Part shown: positions 8,243 to 16,353 of the stretch, one piece after another
How the letters are laid out: every line of letters begins with the position of its first letter
Numbering within the stretch: position 1 is the stretch's first letter
Assembly: GCF_030766935.1 (NCBI RefSeq)
Contig: NZ_JASERL010000009.1
Location: 248,001-312,000, forward strand
Source: Streptomyces sp. KL109B
GTDB taxonomy: Bacteria; Actinomycetota; Actinomycetes; Streptomycetales; Streptomycetaceae
Reading direction: 5' to 3'
DNA: 64,000 nucleotides
Made by a program: the position numbers and the translations under genes
Notes under the pieces: model-generated
What the model was told of the DNA's origin: nothing
Databases searched by the model: none
The model's input: the letters and a program-made list of their open reading frames with translations, nothing else

Positions 8243-9500
8243 GGGTGGGCCGTATCTGGGGCGGCTGGACGGTGAGTTCGCGCTGCTCGACGTGGCGGCG
8301 CCAGGCCGTCAGCGACAGGTCGGGCCGGTACAGGCGCTCCGGCGGCGCGTCGGTGACATCGACCATCCAGGCGTCCTGGCCGGTGAACTGCCCGTGGAAC
8401 AGCCAGCGGATCGCCGCCAGGTACTTGGCCTTGAACAACGCCGCCTTGGGACCGGTCTCGTAACGCACCATCAGCTGCACGTAGCGGACGTGGTCGGCGT
8501 CCACGGGGACGTACCACTCGTAGTGGATGAAGTGCGGGTACGCGACCCGCAGCAGACCCGGAAGGCGGATCGACACGAAGCCGGGGATGTCAAGGGACTT
8601 GATGACCGGGTTGATGTTCTGCGACTTGCCCGGGTGGTCGGGCAGCGGCATCCGCTTCCACCACCGCTTGTTGGTCCAGGTGCCGAGGCCGGGGAACTCC
8701 GCCTCCCAGTGCACCTCGTCCTGGACCCGGATCAGCCAGTCGCCCTTCTCGACGACACGGGTCTTGTTCCACGCCGGCATGACCTTGAACAGCCGCCAAA
8801 GAGCCGTGTTGTGAAGGTACTTGGCGTGGCCCTCGTCGAAGCCGTTCTCGGCGGCGAACCGCCAGTTGCCGTCTCGGACGTCGGTGCGGCCACCCATCAC
8901 GAACGGCTGGTCGAGCAGCTCGTCGGGGATGTCCCGCTCCACCGGAGGTGTCTCGCCGTCACTGTCACCGACGTAGACCCAGACGAGCCCGAGGCGTTCG
9001 GCGACCGGGTAGCTGCGGACGGCCAGCTTGCCGCAGATGGGGGAGTCGGGGCCGTCGGTGAGGACGGCGCGCAGCTTGCCGCTCTCCAGGTCGAAGGTCC
9101 AGCCGTGATAGGCGCAGCTGACGGTGCCGGGGTACTGGGGACGGCCGAGCGAGAGCGGCACACCCCGGTGCGGACAGCGGTCGTGCAGCGCACGGACCAC
9201 ACCCTTGTCGTCCCTGGCCAGCATGATCTTCTCGCCGAGCAGGGTGATCTGTACGGGCTTCTCGGTGATCTGGCCGGCCCACTGCACCGGGTACCAGTAG
9301 TCGCGGAAACCCAGCTCAGCGCTGTTGTACATGGGCCAGCTCGACCAGTCCTGCCCCTCGGGGTCCGACACCGGCCGCTCGGTGGTGTGTTCGCGGGTGG
9401 CCGGGGGCGTGGCCGCATTTCGGGGCCTGCGCCGGGCGGCCTGGGGTGCGGCGGCCGCCGTGGCGGTGGTCGTCTTCGGGTTGGTGTCTGCTGGATTCAC
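8232..9500 (-). CDS. Rieske non-haem iron oxygenase, CarAa-like terminal oxygenase
   Basis: A 422-residue oxygenase subunit. The Rieske cluster ligands are in CPHRG (C109, H111) and CAYHGW (C129, H132). The mononuclear iron motif is in ENGFDEGHAKYLH (D222, H225, H230). GFRDYWYPVQW, LLGEKIMLAR and HYEWYVPVD place it in the single-subunit branch that includes carbazole 1,9a-dioxygenase CarAa, not the alpha/beta naphthalene type. The GTG at 9498-9500 follows GAAGGACGG. The first 45 residues are a low-complexity Ala/Thr/Pro extension, so a start near V44 is possible. It should take electrons from the reductase 76 bases upstream. The substrate is probably an aromatic or heteroaromatic ring that then enters extradiol cleavage. 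Confidence 0.9.
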   Translation of the reverse strand: MNPADTNPKTTTATAAAAPQAARRRPRNAATPPATREHTTERPVSDPEGQDWSSWPMYNSAELGFRDYWYPVQWAGQITEKPVQITLLGEKIMLARDDKGVVRALHDRCPHRGVPLSLGRPQYPGTVSCAYHGWTFDLESGKLRAVLTDGPDSPICGKLAVRSYPVAERLGLVWVYVGDSDGETPPVERDIPDELLDQPFVMGGRTDVRDGNWRFAAENGFDEGHAKYLHNTALWRLFKVMPAWNKTRVVEKGDWLIRVQDEVHWEAEFPGLGTWTNKRWWKRMPLPDHPGKSQNINPVIKSLDIPGFVSIRLPGLLRVAYPHFIHYEWYVPVDADHVRYVQLMVRYETGPKAALFKAKYLAAIRWLFHGQFTGQDAWMVDVTDAPPERLYRPDLSLTAWRRHVEQRELTVQPPQIRPTRDC

Positions 9501-9576
9501 CTTGTCCGTCCTTCGTGTCTGTTCATGTCGTGGCGGCTTCGCGCGCTCAGCCGGGGGAGGGGAGCGGGGGCGCCGG

Positions 9577-10542
9577 TCACAGGTCGAGGACCAGCCGCTC
9601 GGAGCGGGCGCGGGAGACGCAGAGCATCGCGGTCTGGCCCGAGGCCTGTTCGTCGGCGCTGAGCAGCGAGTCGCGGTGGTCCACGTCGCCGCTGAGCACC
9701 TTGGTCTCGCAGCTGCCGCAGATGCCCTCGCGGCAGGCACTGTCGACGACGATCCCGGCCTCGTCGAGGCAGTCCAGGACGGTGCGGTCCGCGGGGACCC
9801 GCACCGTCGTACCGGACCGATCGCACACCACCTCGAACTCCCGGTCCGCCGCCGCGTCCCCGGCCACCGCCTTCGCCTTGAACCGCTCGATGTGCAGGCT
9901 GCCATCGGGCCAGTCCGCGCACCGCTCCTCGACCGCCGCGAGCAGCCCTTCGGGCCCGCAGCAGTAGACGGCGGTGTCCGTACGAGGGATGCCGAGCAGC
10001 GCCGCCAGGTCCAGTGGGCCGCGCTCGGCCTCCACCGCGAGGTCGACCTTGTCGCCGTGGGCGGCGAGTTCGGCGGTGAACGCCATCGAGGAGCGCAGCC
10101 TGCCGCCGTAGGCCAGCGACCACGGTGTGCCGCTCGCCTCGGCGGCGGCGATCATCGGCAGCAGCGGGGTGATGCCGATGCCGCCCGCGACGAACTGGTA
10201 GCGCTCGGCGGGGGCGAGCGCGAAGTTGTTGCGGGGGCCGCCCACTTCGACGAGTTCCCCGACCCGCAGCGCCTCATGGACATACCGCGAGCCACCCCGA
10301 GAGTTCTCCTCGCGCAGCACCGCGACGCGGTACGTGAAGCGGTCGGCCGGGTCGCCGCACAGCGAGTACTGGCGGACCACGCCGGGCAGCCCCAGGTCGA
10401 TATGGGCTCCGGGGGTCCACTCCGGCAGCGCGCCCCCGTCGGGGTCCACCAGGGTCAGCGAGACGACCCCGTCGGACTCCCTGCGCAGCTGCTCCACCCG
10501 CAGATCGAGGACACCTTCGAGGTCGTCCAACGGCTGGTTCAC
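9577..10542 (-). CDS. Oxygenase reductase, FMN/NAD(P)H domain with C-terminal [2Fe-2S] ferredoxin
   Basis: A 321-residue phthalate-dioxygenase-reductase-like protein, passing electrons from NAD(P)H through a flavin to a plant-type [2Fe-2S] centre and then to the Rieske oxygenase. RQYSLCGDP is the flavin-binding RxYS motif, VAGGIGITPLLPM the pyridine nucleotide loop, and CREGICGSCETKV with a later Cys in AMLCVSRA the four-Cys cluster site. The GTG start at 10540-10542 has an ideal AGGAGG seven bases upstream. It is the first gene of the nine-gene minus-strand operon, and a perfect 17-base dyad lies 31-47 bases before its start. Confidence 0.9.
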   Translation of the reverse strand: MNQPLDDLEGVLDLRVEQLRRESDGVVSLTLVDPDGGALPEWTPGAHIDLGLPGVVRQYSLCGDPADRFTYRVAVLREENSRGGSRYVHEALRVGELVEVGGPRNNFALAPAERYQFVAGGIGITPLLPMIAAAEASGTPWSLAYGGRLRSSMAFTAELAAHGDKVDLAVEAERGPLDLAALLGIPRTDTAVYCCGPEGLLAAVEERCADWPDGSLHIERFKAKAVAGDAAADREFEVVCDRSGTTVRVPADRTVLDCLDEAGIVVDSACREGICGSCETKVLSGDVDHRDSLLSADEQASGQTAMLCVSRARSERLVLDL

Positions 10543-10572
10543 GATTGCCTCCTGAGGGACTGCGGATGCTCG

Positions 10573-10589
10573 CTCGTACTATGTACGAG
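10573..10589 (-). promoter_or_regulatory. Dyad operator upstream of the Rieske/reductase operon
   Basis: CTCGTAC-TAT-GTACGAG is a perfect inverted repeat with 7-base arms. It lies between the asparaginase stop (10591) and the reductase start (10542), and overlaps a plausible -10 region for the minus-strand operon. A related sequence sits before the transporter gene at 14033-14049 and a more divergent one upstream of tetR at 14933-14952. The adjacent TetR protein is the likely ligand. Confidence 0.65.
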
Positions 10590-10590
10590 T

Positions 10591-11694
10591 CTAAGTACGG
10601 ACGTCAATGGACGGATGCGCGAAGAGGCGCTGAACGTCCGCCGCGGGCAGCTTTTCGGCAAGGGCCAGGGTCAGCAGCAGCCGCGCCTTCCACGGGCTCA
10701 GGTCGCCCGCAGCGACGAACCCTCCGGCCCGCGTCCCCGCGTGCGGCACCACCCGTCCCGAGCCCACCCGGGAGGCCTGACACACCAACACGCCCTCGCC
10801 CGCCGCTCGTTCCAGGGCCGCTTGTTCGGCCGGGGTCGGATAGCCCCCACCGAGACCCGCGCTCACGATGCCCGCAGCGCCGGCCGCCACCGCGGCGTCC
10901 ACCAGTGCCCCGTCCGCGCCGAGGAAGGAGACCACGACGTCGACGCGCGGCAGCGCGCCCGGCAGCGCCGTCGGGTCGAACGGCGGATCCGGTGGTGTCT
11001 CCTCCGGTCTGCGGGAGTACACCACCTGGCCGTCGGCGTCCGCGACGCCCAGCGGGCCGAACTCCGGGGAGCGGAACGCGTCCAGCCGGTACGTCGCCGT
11101 CTTCGCCGCGTCGCGCGCGGCCAGGATCGAGCCGTCGAACACCACGAGGACGCCGCGCCCCGCCGACGCCGGATCGGCGGCCACCCGCACCGCGTCGAGC
11201 AGGTTGGAAGGACCGTCGCCGCCCAGCGCGGACGCCGGGCGCATGGCCCCGGTCACGACCACCGGCACCCGGCCGCCGACCGTCAGGGAGAGCAGGAAGG
11301 TCACCTCCTCCAGGCCGTTGGTGCCGCAACTGACCACGACACCTGTCGCCTCGGGGTCGGCGGCTTCCCGTGTCACCCGGCGGGCGAGCGCGGCCAGGTC
11401 TTCAACGGTCCAGGCGTGGCTGGGTGGTCGGGCGGTGTCGGTGTCACCGGCGTCATAGGTGTCACCGGCGTCGTCGTGGCCCGTGCGCGCGTCGTCGTCC
11501 GTGGGTGACCAGGATGTCACCCGGACCTCGGCCACGTCGTCCAGCTCCGGCAGCTCGGCCACCAAATCCCGTGGTGGGACCCGGCGTTGGGACTCCCCGT
11601 AGGCCGTGCGGTCCATCCGGTCGTGTCCGCGCGCCTCGATCGTGCCGCCCGTGGCGATCCACGTCACCACGGGGCGCCGGCTTCCGTCTGCCAT
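10591..11694 (-). CDS. Asparaginase-family amidohydrolase, divergent
   Basis: A 367-residue member of the type I/II L-asparaginase family. ATGGTIE holds the first catalytic Thr (T15); VVVSCGTNGLEE is the second catalytic segment; VVVTGAMRPASALGGDGPSNLLDA is the conserved core; the C-terminal domain is complete. In the second motif the usual THGTDT is SCGTNG, so Thr125 is kept but the Asp is Asn126, and the Lys that normally precedes the VTGAMR strand appears to be Val. Residues about 65-90 are an Asp/Thr-rich insertion. The ATG shares one base with the hydrolase stop (TAATG). In this operon it may hydrolyse an amide pathway intermediate, not free asparagine; this is inference from context. 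Confidence 0.8.
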   Translation of the reverse strand: MADGSRRPVVTWIATGGTIEARGHDRMDRTAYGESQRRVPPRDLVAELPELDDVAEVRVTSWSPTDDDARTGHDDAGDTYDAGDTDTARPPSHAWTVEDLAALARRVTREAADPEATGVVVSCGTNGLEEVTFLLSLTVGGRVPVVVTGAMRPASALGGDGPSNLLDAVRVAADPASAGRGVLVVFDGSILAARDAAKTATYRLDAFRSPEFGPLGVADADGQVVYSRRPEETPPDPPFDPTALPGALPRVDVVVSFLGADGALVDAAVAAGAAGIVSAGLGGGYPTPAEQAALERAAGEGVLVCQASRVGSGRVVPHAGTRAGGFVAAGDLSPWKARLLLTLALAEKLPAADVQRLFAHPSIDVRT

Positions 11695-12518
11695 TACGCC
11701 GCCCCCTTCCGCTCCGCGCCCGCCGTCGGCCGCTCGCACTCCGTCAGGAACTCGGCGACGGCGCGGGCGAACTGCTCGGGCCGGTGGTCGACGGACGGCA
11801 CGCCTGTCTCCGGAAGCAGGGCGGAACGCGCCCCGGGAATACGGTTCTTGAGGTGTGTCATGTCCGGTCGGGAGAACGTGTCCAGCGCCCCGCACAGGAT
11901 CAGGGTGGGGGCCAGGACCTGCCCGACGCGCTCCTCCATCCGGTAGGCGTTCACCGCCTCGTGCCCCTCCTCGACCCGGTCGAGCACGGTCAGCGCGTCG
12001 CGTACGAGCCGCGCCTTGAGGTCGGGCCGGTCGGCGGGATAGTAGGACTCGCGCCCGCGCCACAACTCCAGCAGGTGACCACCGTCCGCGCGCGCGTCGA
12101 CCTGGTCGATCGGCGGCCGTGACGCCACCCGCCGACGCCGCTCGGCATCGACGTACGGCACACCGGAGAGCACCAGCGCCGTTACCCGTTCGGGGAGCCG
12201 GGCCGCCACGTCGAGAGCCACCACACCGCCGGTGTGATGCCCCACGAGAGACACGCGGGGCAGGCCGATGGCATCGCACAGGGCGACGACACCATCGGCG
12301 AACAGCTCGATGGACCACGCCTGTTGGGGCCGGGCCGAGGCGCCGAAACCCAAAGTGTCCATGGCGATCGCGCGTCGGTGCTCGCCCAGCAGCGGCAGCA
12401 CATCCCGGTACTCGTCCCAGGAGCGCGGGGTCTGATGGAGCAGGAGGACGGGCTCGCCCCGTCCCTCCTCCACGTAGTGGATCTGGCCGAAAGGCGTGTC
12501 GGCGTAGCCGCGTCGCAT
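11694..12518 (-). CDS. Alpha/beta hydrolase fold protein with GHHTGG elbow
   Basis: A 274-residue alpha/beta hydrolase-fold protein. LLLHQTPRSWDEY forms the oxyanion region and MDTLGFGAS is a typical family strand. The nucleophile elbow reads VGHHTGGVVALDVA, so the Ser of G-x-S-x-G is His95. The acid is in CGALDTF and a late His is in PSVDHRPEQF. Either chemistry is altered or another residue acts. The ATG at 12516-12518 has AAGGAG nine bases upstream; a GTG at 12522-12524 that overlaps the transporter stop is possible but too close to that site. It is the middle gene of the transporter-hydrolase-asparaginase operon. Confidence 0.75.
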   Translation of the reverse strand: MRRGYADTPFGQIHYVEEGRGEPVLLLHQTPRSWDEYRDVLPLLGEHRRAIAMDTLGFGASARPQQAWSIELFADGVVALCDAIGLPRVSLVGHHTGGVVALDVAARLPERVTALVLSGVPYVDAERRRRVASRPPIDQVDARADGGHLLELWRGRESYYPADRPDLKARLVRDALTVLDRVEEGHEAVNAYRMEERVGQVLAPTLILCGALDTFSRPDMTHLKNRIPGARSALLPETGVPSVDHRPEQFARAVAEFLTECERPTAGAERKGAA

Positions 12519-12520
12519 GC

Positions 12521-13870
12521 TCACACGCTCTCCTTCATGTGCGCGTCGTCCGCTCCGGCGGGCGGTGCCCCGTCCTTGGTCGCGGTCGGTGCGGTCCCCT
12601 TCGGCTCGCGCAGGAACACCCCCGCCACCAGCGACAGCACCGACATCGTCGCCATGTAGGCGGCGATGCCGACCCAGCCGCCGGTGGCGTCGTGCAGGTA
12701 CGTGGCGATGGCCGGGGCGACCGCGTTGCCCGCGATCAGACCCACCGTGAAGCCGATCGACATGCCGGTGAAGCGGACGTGTGCCGGGAACACCTGCGAG
12801 AAGTAGGCGGGCACCACCGCGTAGTTGGCGGAGTAGCCGATGAAGAGCAGGGCGAAGCCGAGCAGCATCAGCCAGTACTCGCGGGTCTCCAGGAGCGCGA
12901 GTCACGCGAAGGGCAGAAAGACCATGGAGACCGCACCGGCGAGGAACAGTGTCCGGTTGCCGAAGCGGTCGGAGAGCGCTCCGGCGAGCGGGACGCAGAC
13001 GATGATGACGAGCGTCGCGGGCAGCAGCACGGAGACCATGGTGTCGCTGTCCAGACCCAGGGCCGTGCGCCCGTACTCCAGGCTGTAGACACTCGCCATG
13101 GTGAAGGCGACGCCCGCGCTGAGAATGCCGATGGAGGCCAGCGCCACCTGTTTGCCGGACTCGCGGAACACCTCCACGATCGGCAGCCTGCGCACCGTGT
13201 TCTCCGCCTTGACCCCGGTGAACTCCGGGCTCTCCGTCACCTTCAGGCGGACGACGAGGCCCACGACGATCAGCACCGCACTGGCCAGGAACGGCAGTCG
13301 CCAGCCCCAGGACTCCAGTTGCTCGTCGGGCAGTTGGAGGACGCCGAGGAAGGCCAGGTTCGCCAGGAGAAGACCGGCGGACGTGCCGGTGTTGATCAGG
13401 GAGCCGCGGAAGCCGCGCCTGCCCTCCTCGGCGTGCTCGACGGTCATCAGGATCGCGCCGCTGTACTCGCCGCCGACGGAGAAGCCCTGGATGAGCCGGG
13501 CGAGGACGAGCAGGACCGGAGCGACGATCCCCACCTGTCCGTACGTCGGGAGCAGACCCACCGCGACCGTGGCACCGCCCATCAGGCCCAGCGTGACGAC
13601 CAGGACTCCCTTCCGGCCGAGCCGGTCACCGTAGTGCCCGAACACGACGGCGCCGACGGGCCGGGCGACGAAGCCGATGGCGAAGGTCGACAGCGAGAGG
13701 AGGGTTCCCACCAAGGGGTCGGAGGTGGGGAAGAAGAGCTTGGCGAAGACGACGGACGACGCGAGTCCGTAGATCGAGAAGTCGTAGTACTCCACCGTGG
13801 TGCCGATCCAGCCCGCGGCAGCGGCCTTTCGGCTCTGGGCCCGGCGTGAACCCGGGTCGGTTTCGGTCAT
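12521..13870 (-). pseudogene. MHS-family MFS transporter interrupted by in-frame TGA
   Basis: The frame encodes a 12-helix metabolite:H+ symporter (MHS branch of MFS, ShiA/ProP-like). The start MTETDPGSRRAQ, the loop RLIQGFSVGGEYSGA and WGWRLPF are diagnostic. The frame reaches AVSMVFLPFA, then TGA at 12902-12904, and continues in the same frame as LALLETREYWLMLLGFALLF through the last helices to a normal stop at 12521. Total length would be 449 residues. No frameshift is needed, and the stop stands where Trp (TGG) would fit. Either the gene is inactivated by one point mutation, the TGA is read through, or the base is wrong. Without readthrough the product loses about four helices. It would have been the uptake system for the pathway substrate. 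Confidence 0.8.
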
Positions 13871-14032
13871 GGAGGGGGTTCCTTAAGCGGTAGCAGAGGC
13901 GAGTGGCTCGGGTGCGGGAGACGTGGTGTGTCAGGGCAGCCGGAAATCTGCGTCTTGCTCGTGGCGCTGTCGATCGCGAGGCGCGGGCACCGGGCCGTGG
14001 GCCGAGCGGCGGAAAATCTCGGGATCAGGTGT

Positions 14033-14049
14033 CTCGTACTATGTACCGG
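14033..14049 (-). promoter_or_regulatory. TetR-type operator upstream of the transporter operon
   Basis: CTCGTACTATGTACCGG repeats the left arm and centre of the perfect dyad at 10573-10589 exactly and differs only in the last three bases. It lies 163 bases upstream of the transporter start in a 289-base intergenic region otherwise containing only the tetR terminator. Confidence 0.6.
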
Positions 14050-14100
14050 CCACCGTATGCCGTCAAGGTTCGGCCATGTTTCACGGCCGTTGCGGCACAG

Positions 14101-14133
14101 AAAAACCCGTCACGGCCAGGCGGTCGTGACGGG
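14101..14133 (-). terminator. Intrinsic terminator of the TetR gene
   Basis: On the minus strand a perfect 9-bp stem (CCCGTCACG/CGTGACGGG) with a 10-base loop is followed directly by TTTTT (14101-14105). It lies 27 bases past the tetR stop, so it ends that transcript before the transporter promoter. Confidence 0.85.
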
Positions 14134-14159
14134 TCGGGAGGGGAGTTGAAAGGGGTGGG

Positions 14160-14879
14160 TCAGTCGGCGATGTCGGATCGGCGCACGAGGCCCTCGGCGA
14201 GGCAGTCGAGCCCGAAGCGGAACTGGTCGTCGCTGGGCAGCGTGGTGATCTCGGCGGCGAGATCCACCATGTTGGAGAAGCCCTCACGAGGCAGGCCCGC
14301 GTAGAAGTGCGTGCGCTGTCGCCGCAGTTCCTCGACGTCCGGGTGGTCGGGCTTCCCCCACGAGCGCGGTGCCTGGTACGAGGCGAATCCGAGCGTGTAC
14401 TGGAGGATCATCCCGTAGGCACGCACCGCGTCGTGGTCCGCGAATCCGACCGCGCGCAGTTGGCCGATGACCGAGTCGAAGGCCCCGCGCATCGATTCGG
14501 GTCCGGTGTTCACGCGCGTCGAGAACAGCCGGACGATGCTGGGGTGCTCCCGCATCATCCCCAGGAACGCCCAGGCCAGGGAGCGCACCACATCGGCGGG
14601 GGCGGTCACGTCCTCGGACGGCAGCCGGAACTTGCCCATCACGTGGTCGGCGATACCGTCGAGGATCTCTTCCTTGCTGCGGAAGTAGCTGTAGAGCGTC
14701 ATCGGCCCCACGCCGAGCTCCGAGGCGAGGCGCCGGATGGTGAGGACGTCGACGTCCTCCTCGTCGCAGATCCGGGTGGCCACCTCGATGATCTGGTCCG
14801 GCGAGAGGGACTTGGCGCCCCGCGGCTTCCGCTTGGCGGCGGACGCGGACGCGGACGCACCCGACGGCGAACCAGCCAC
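14160..14879 (-). CDS. TetR/AcrR family transcriptional regulator
   Basis: A 239-residue repressor-type protein. The N terminus is a short Ser/Ala-rich leader, then a TetR helix-turn-helix (LTIRRLASELGVGPMTLYSYFRSKEEILD, about residues 45-75 across the motif) and a C-terminal ligand-binding domain of the TetR_C class. The GTG at 14877-14879 is preceded by AAGGAG at eight bases. It is transcribed in the same direction as the two catabolic operons but has its own terminator, and it diverges from the P450 gene. GTAC dyads before tetR, the transporter operon and the Rieske operon suggest it controls all of them and itself, with a pathway metabolite as inducer. Confidence 0.88.
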   Translation of the reverse strand: MAGSPSGASASASAAKRKPRGAKSLSPDQIIEVATRICDEEDVDVLTIRRLASELGVGPMTLYSYFRSKEEILDGIADHVMGKFRLPSEDVTAPADVVRSLAWAFLGMMREHPSIVRLFSTRVNTGPESMRGAFDSVIGQLRAVGFADHDAVRAYGMILQYTLGFASYQAPRSWGKPDHPDVEELRRQRTHFYAGLPREGFSNMVDLAAEITTLPSDDQFRFGLDCLAEGLVRRSDIAD

Positions 14880-14932
14880 TCCGCTTCTCCTTCCACCACC
14901 CGCCCACAACGCCGGGCGACCACAACAAGGGC

Positions 14933-14952
14933 CCGTACAAGATACCGTACGG
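14933..14952. promoter_or_regulatory. Putative autoregulatory operator between tetR and P450
   Basis: CCGTACAAGATACCGTACGG contains GTACnnnnTACCG, the same pattern as the site at 14033-14049 (GTACTATGTACCG), and is itself an inverted repeat with six-base CCGTAC/GTACGG arms. It lies 54 bases upstream of the tetR start and 140 bases upstream of the divergent P450 start, so it could serve both. Confidence 0.5.
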
Positions 14953-14986
14953 CCGCCTCGCGCAGACGCGAATCCCTGGGGTGTGT

Positions 14987-15013
14987 ATCGTGCACAAGCC
15001 ATGCATCGTGCAC
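14987..15013 (+). repeat. Direct repeat ATCGTGCAC in the P450 promoter region
   Basis: ATCGTGCAC occurs at 14987-14995 and 15005-15013, 18 bases apart start to start, so on the same helix face at slightly under two turns. The palindromic GTGCAC cores make it a plausible regulator site ahead of the P450 gene. No known motif is recognised. Confidence 0.4.
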
Positions 15014-15092
15014 CCTTGTTGTGCGCTGCGCACCGCCGGTCCCTACGTCACCGTGAACACCCGCCGCCTCCACCCCCACGAGGAGACGCACC

Positions 15093-16325
15093 ATGACCGA
15101 CCAGGCCGAACGCCCCTACGCCCAACCGCCCGTCCGTCTGCCGCTGGCCGGGGACACCCCGCTCCAACCGCCCGCCGTATGGGAGGAGTTGCGCGAGCGG
15201 TGCCCCGTCGCGCACGCCACGCTGCCCAGCGGTGACACCGCCGTCTATCTGACCCGGTACGACGACGTACGGGGCCTGCTCTCCGACCCCCGCTTCGTCC
15301 GTCCCTCCGCGGCGGACAACGCCGCCCGCATGGCGCCCGAGGGGGCCGGCGGGGCGGCGGCGACCGGCAGTTCCGCCATCGCGGTACCCGACCGCGGCGA
15401 GCCGCACCAGCGCTGGCGGCGGCAGGTGGGCCGGTACTTCACCGCCAAGCGGATGACCGCCCTGCGCCCCGGCATGACCCGGCTCGCCGAGGACCTCGTG
15501 GACGCCATGCTCGCCGACGCAGCCCCCGCCGACCTGCGGTCCGGCCTCGGGTTCCCGTTCCCCGTCTACGTCATCTGCGAGCTGCTCGGGGTTCCGGCAC
15601 GGGACCGGGACCGGTTCTCCGGCTGGTCCGACAGCTTCCTCAGCGTCACCCGCTACGGCGCCGACGAAATCCGCGCGGCCCACGAGGAGTTCGTCGCCTA
15701 CATGTCCGCGCACATCGCGGCCAAGCGCGCCGAACCGGCCGACGACCTCCTCAGCGTGCTCATCACGCAGAGCGAGGACGGTGGCGGGCTGAGCGATGAC
15801 GAACTCGTTGCCACCGGAATGGGGTTGCTGGTCGCGGGACACGAGACCACCGCCAACATGATCGGCAAGATGGTCTCGATGCTGCTCGACGACCGGAGCC
15901 GCTGGGAGCGGCTGCTGGCGGACCGCTCCCTGGTGCGCACCGCCGTCGAGGAGTCCCTGCGGTTCGACAGCAACCTCGGCTTCGGGCTCCGCCGTTACCT
16001 CGGTGAGGACGTGGAGATCGACGGGGAGCTCGTGCCCGCGGGCAGCACGGTCGTGTGCAGCATGCCGGCCGCCAACCGCGACGAGCGTGCCTTCGGCGGC
16101 GCCGACGAGATGGACCTCACCCGCGCCCCGAATCCCCACCTGACCTTCGGCGTGGGGCCGCACTCGTGTCTCGGCCAGGCCCTTGCCCGCACCGAACTCC
16201 AGGTGGTCCTGGAGGTGTTGCTCGACCGTGTGCCGACGCTGCGCTTCGCCGTTCCCGTCGCCGAACTGCGCAGGACCGAGGGTCTGCTCGTCGGTGGACT
16301 GAGCGAGGTGCCCGTCGCGTGGTGA
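15093..16325 (+). CDS. Cytochrome P450
   Basis: A 410-residue soluble bacterial P450. The I-helix oxygen-binding motif is AGHETT (about residue 248), the K-helix ExxR is ESLR, and the haem loop is FGVGPHSCLGQALAR with Cys359 as the axial ligand. The ATG is preceded by CACGAGGAGACGC (GAGGAG). It diverges from tetR and its promoter holds two ATCGTGCAC repeats, so it probably belongs to the same catabolic regulon. It needs a ferredoxin and reductase; none is encoded next to it. Substrate unknown. It ends 28 bases before the convergent GH3 gene. Confidence 0.9.
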   Translation: MTDQAERPYAQPPVRLPLAGDTPLQPPAVWEELRERCPVAHATLPSGDTAVYLTRYDDVRGLLSDPRFVRPSAADNAARMAPEGAGGAAATGSSAIAVPDRGEPHQRWRRQVGRYFTAKRMTALRPGMTRLAEDLVDAMLADAAPADLRSGLGFPFPVYVICELLGVPARDRDRFSGWSDSFLSVTRYGADEIRAAHEEFVAYMSAHIAAKRAEPADDLLSVLITQSEDGGGLSDDELVATGMGLLVAGHETTANMIGKMVSMLLDDRSRWERLLADRSLVRTAVEESLRFDSNLGFGLRRYLGEDVEIDGELVPAGSTVVCSMPAANRDERAFGGADEMDLTRAPNPHLTFGVGPHSCLGQALARTELQVVLEVLLDRVPTLRFAVPVAELRRTEGLLVGGLSEVPVAW

Positions 16326-16353
16326 CGCGGCGGGCGAGCGCCCGGGACCGGGA

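Noticed and set aside
9501..9905. Long N-terminal extension of the Rieske oxygenase frame, upstream to 9905
   Set aside because: It overlaps the reductase gene, is Arg/Ser/Ala-rich without family features, and a GTG with a good ribosome site at 9500 gives a protein of normal structure.
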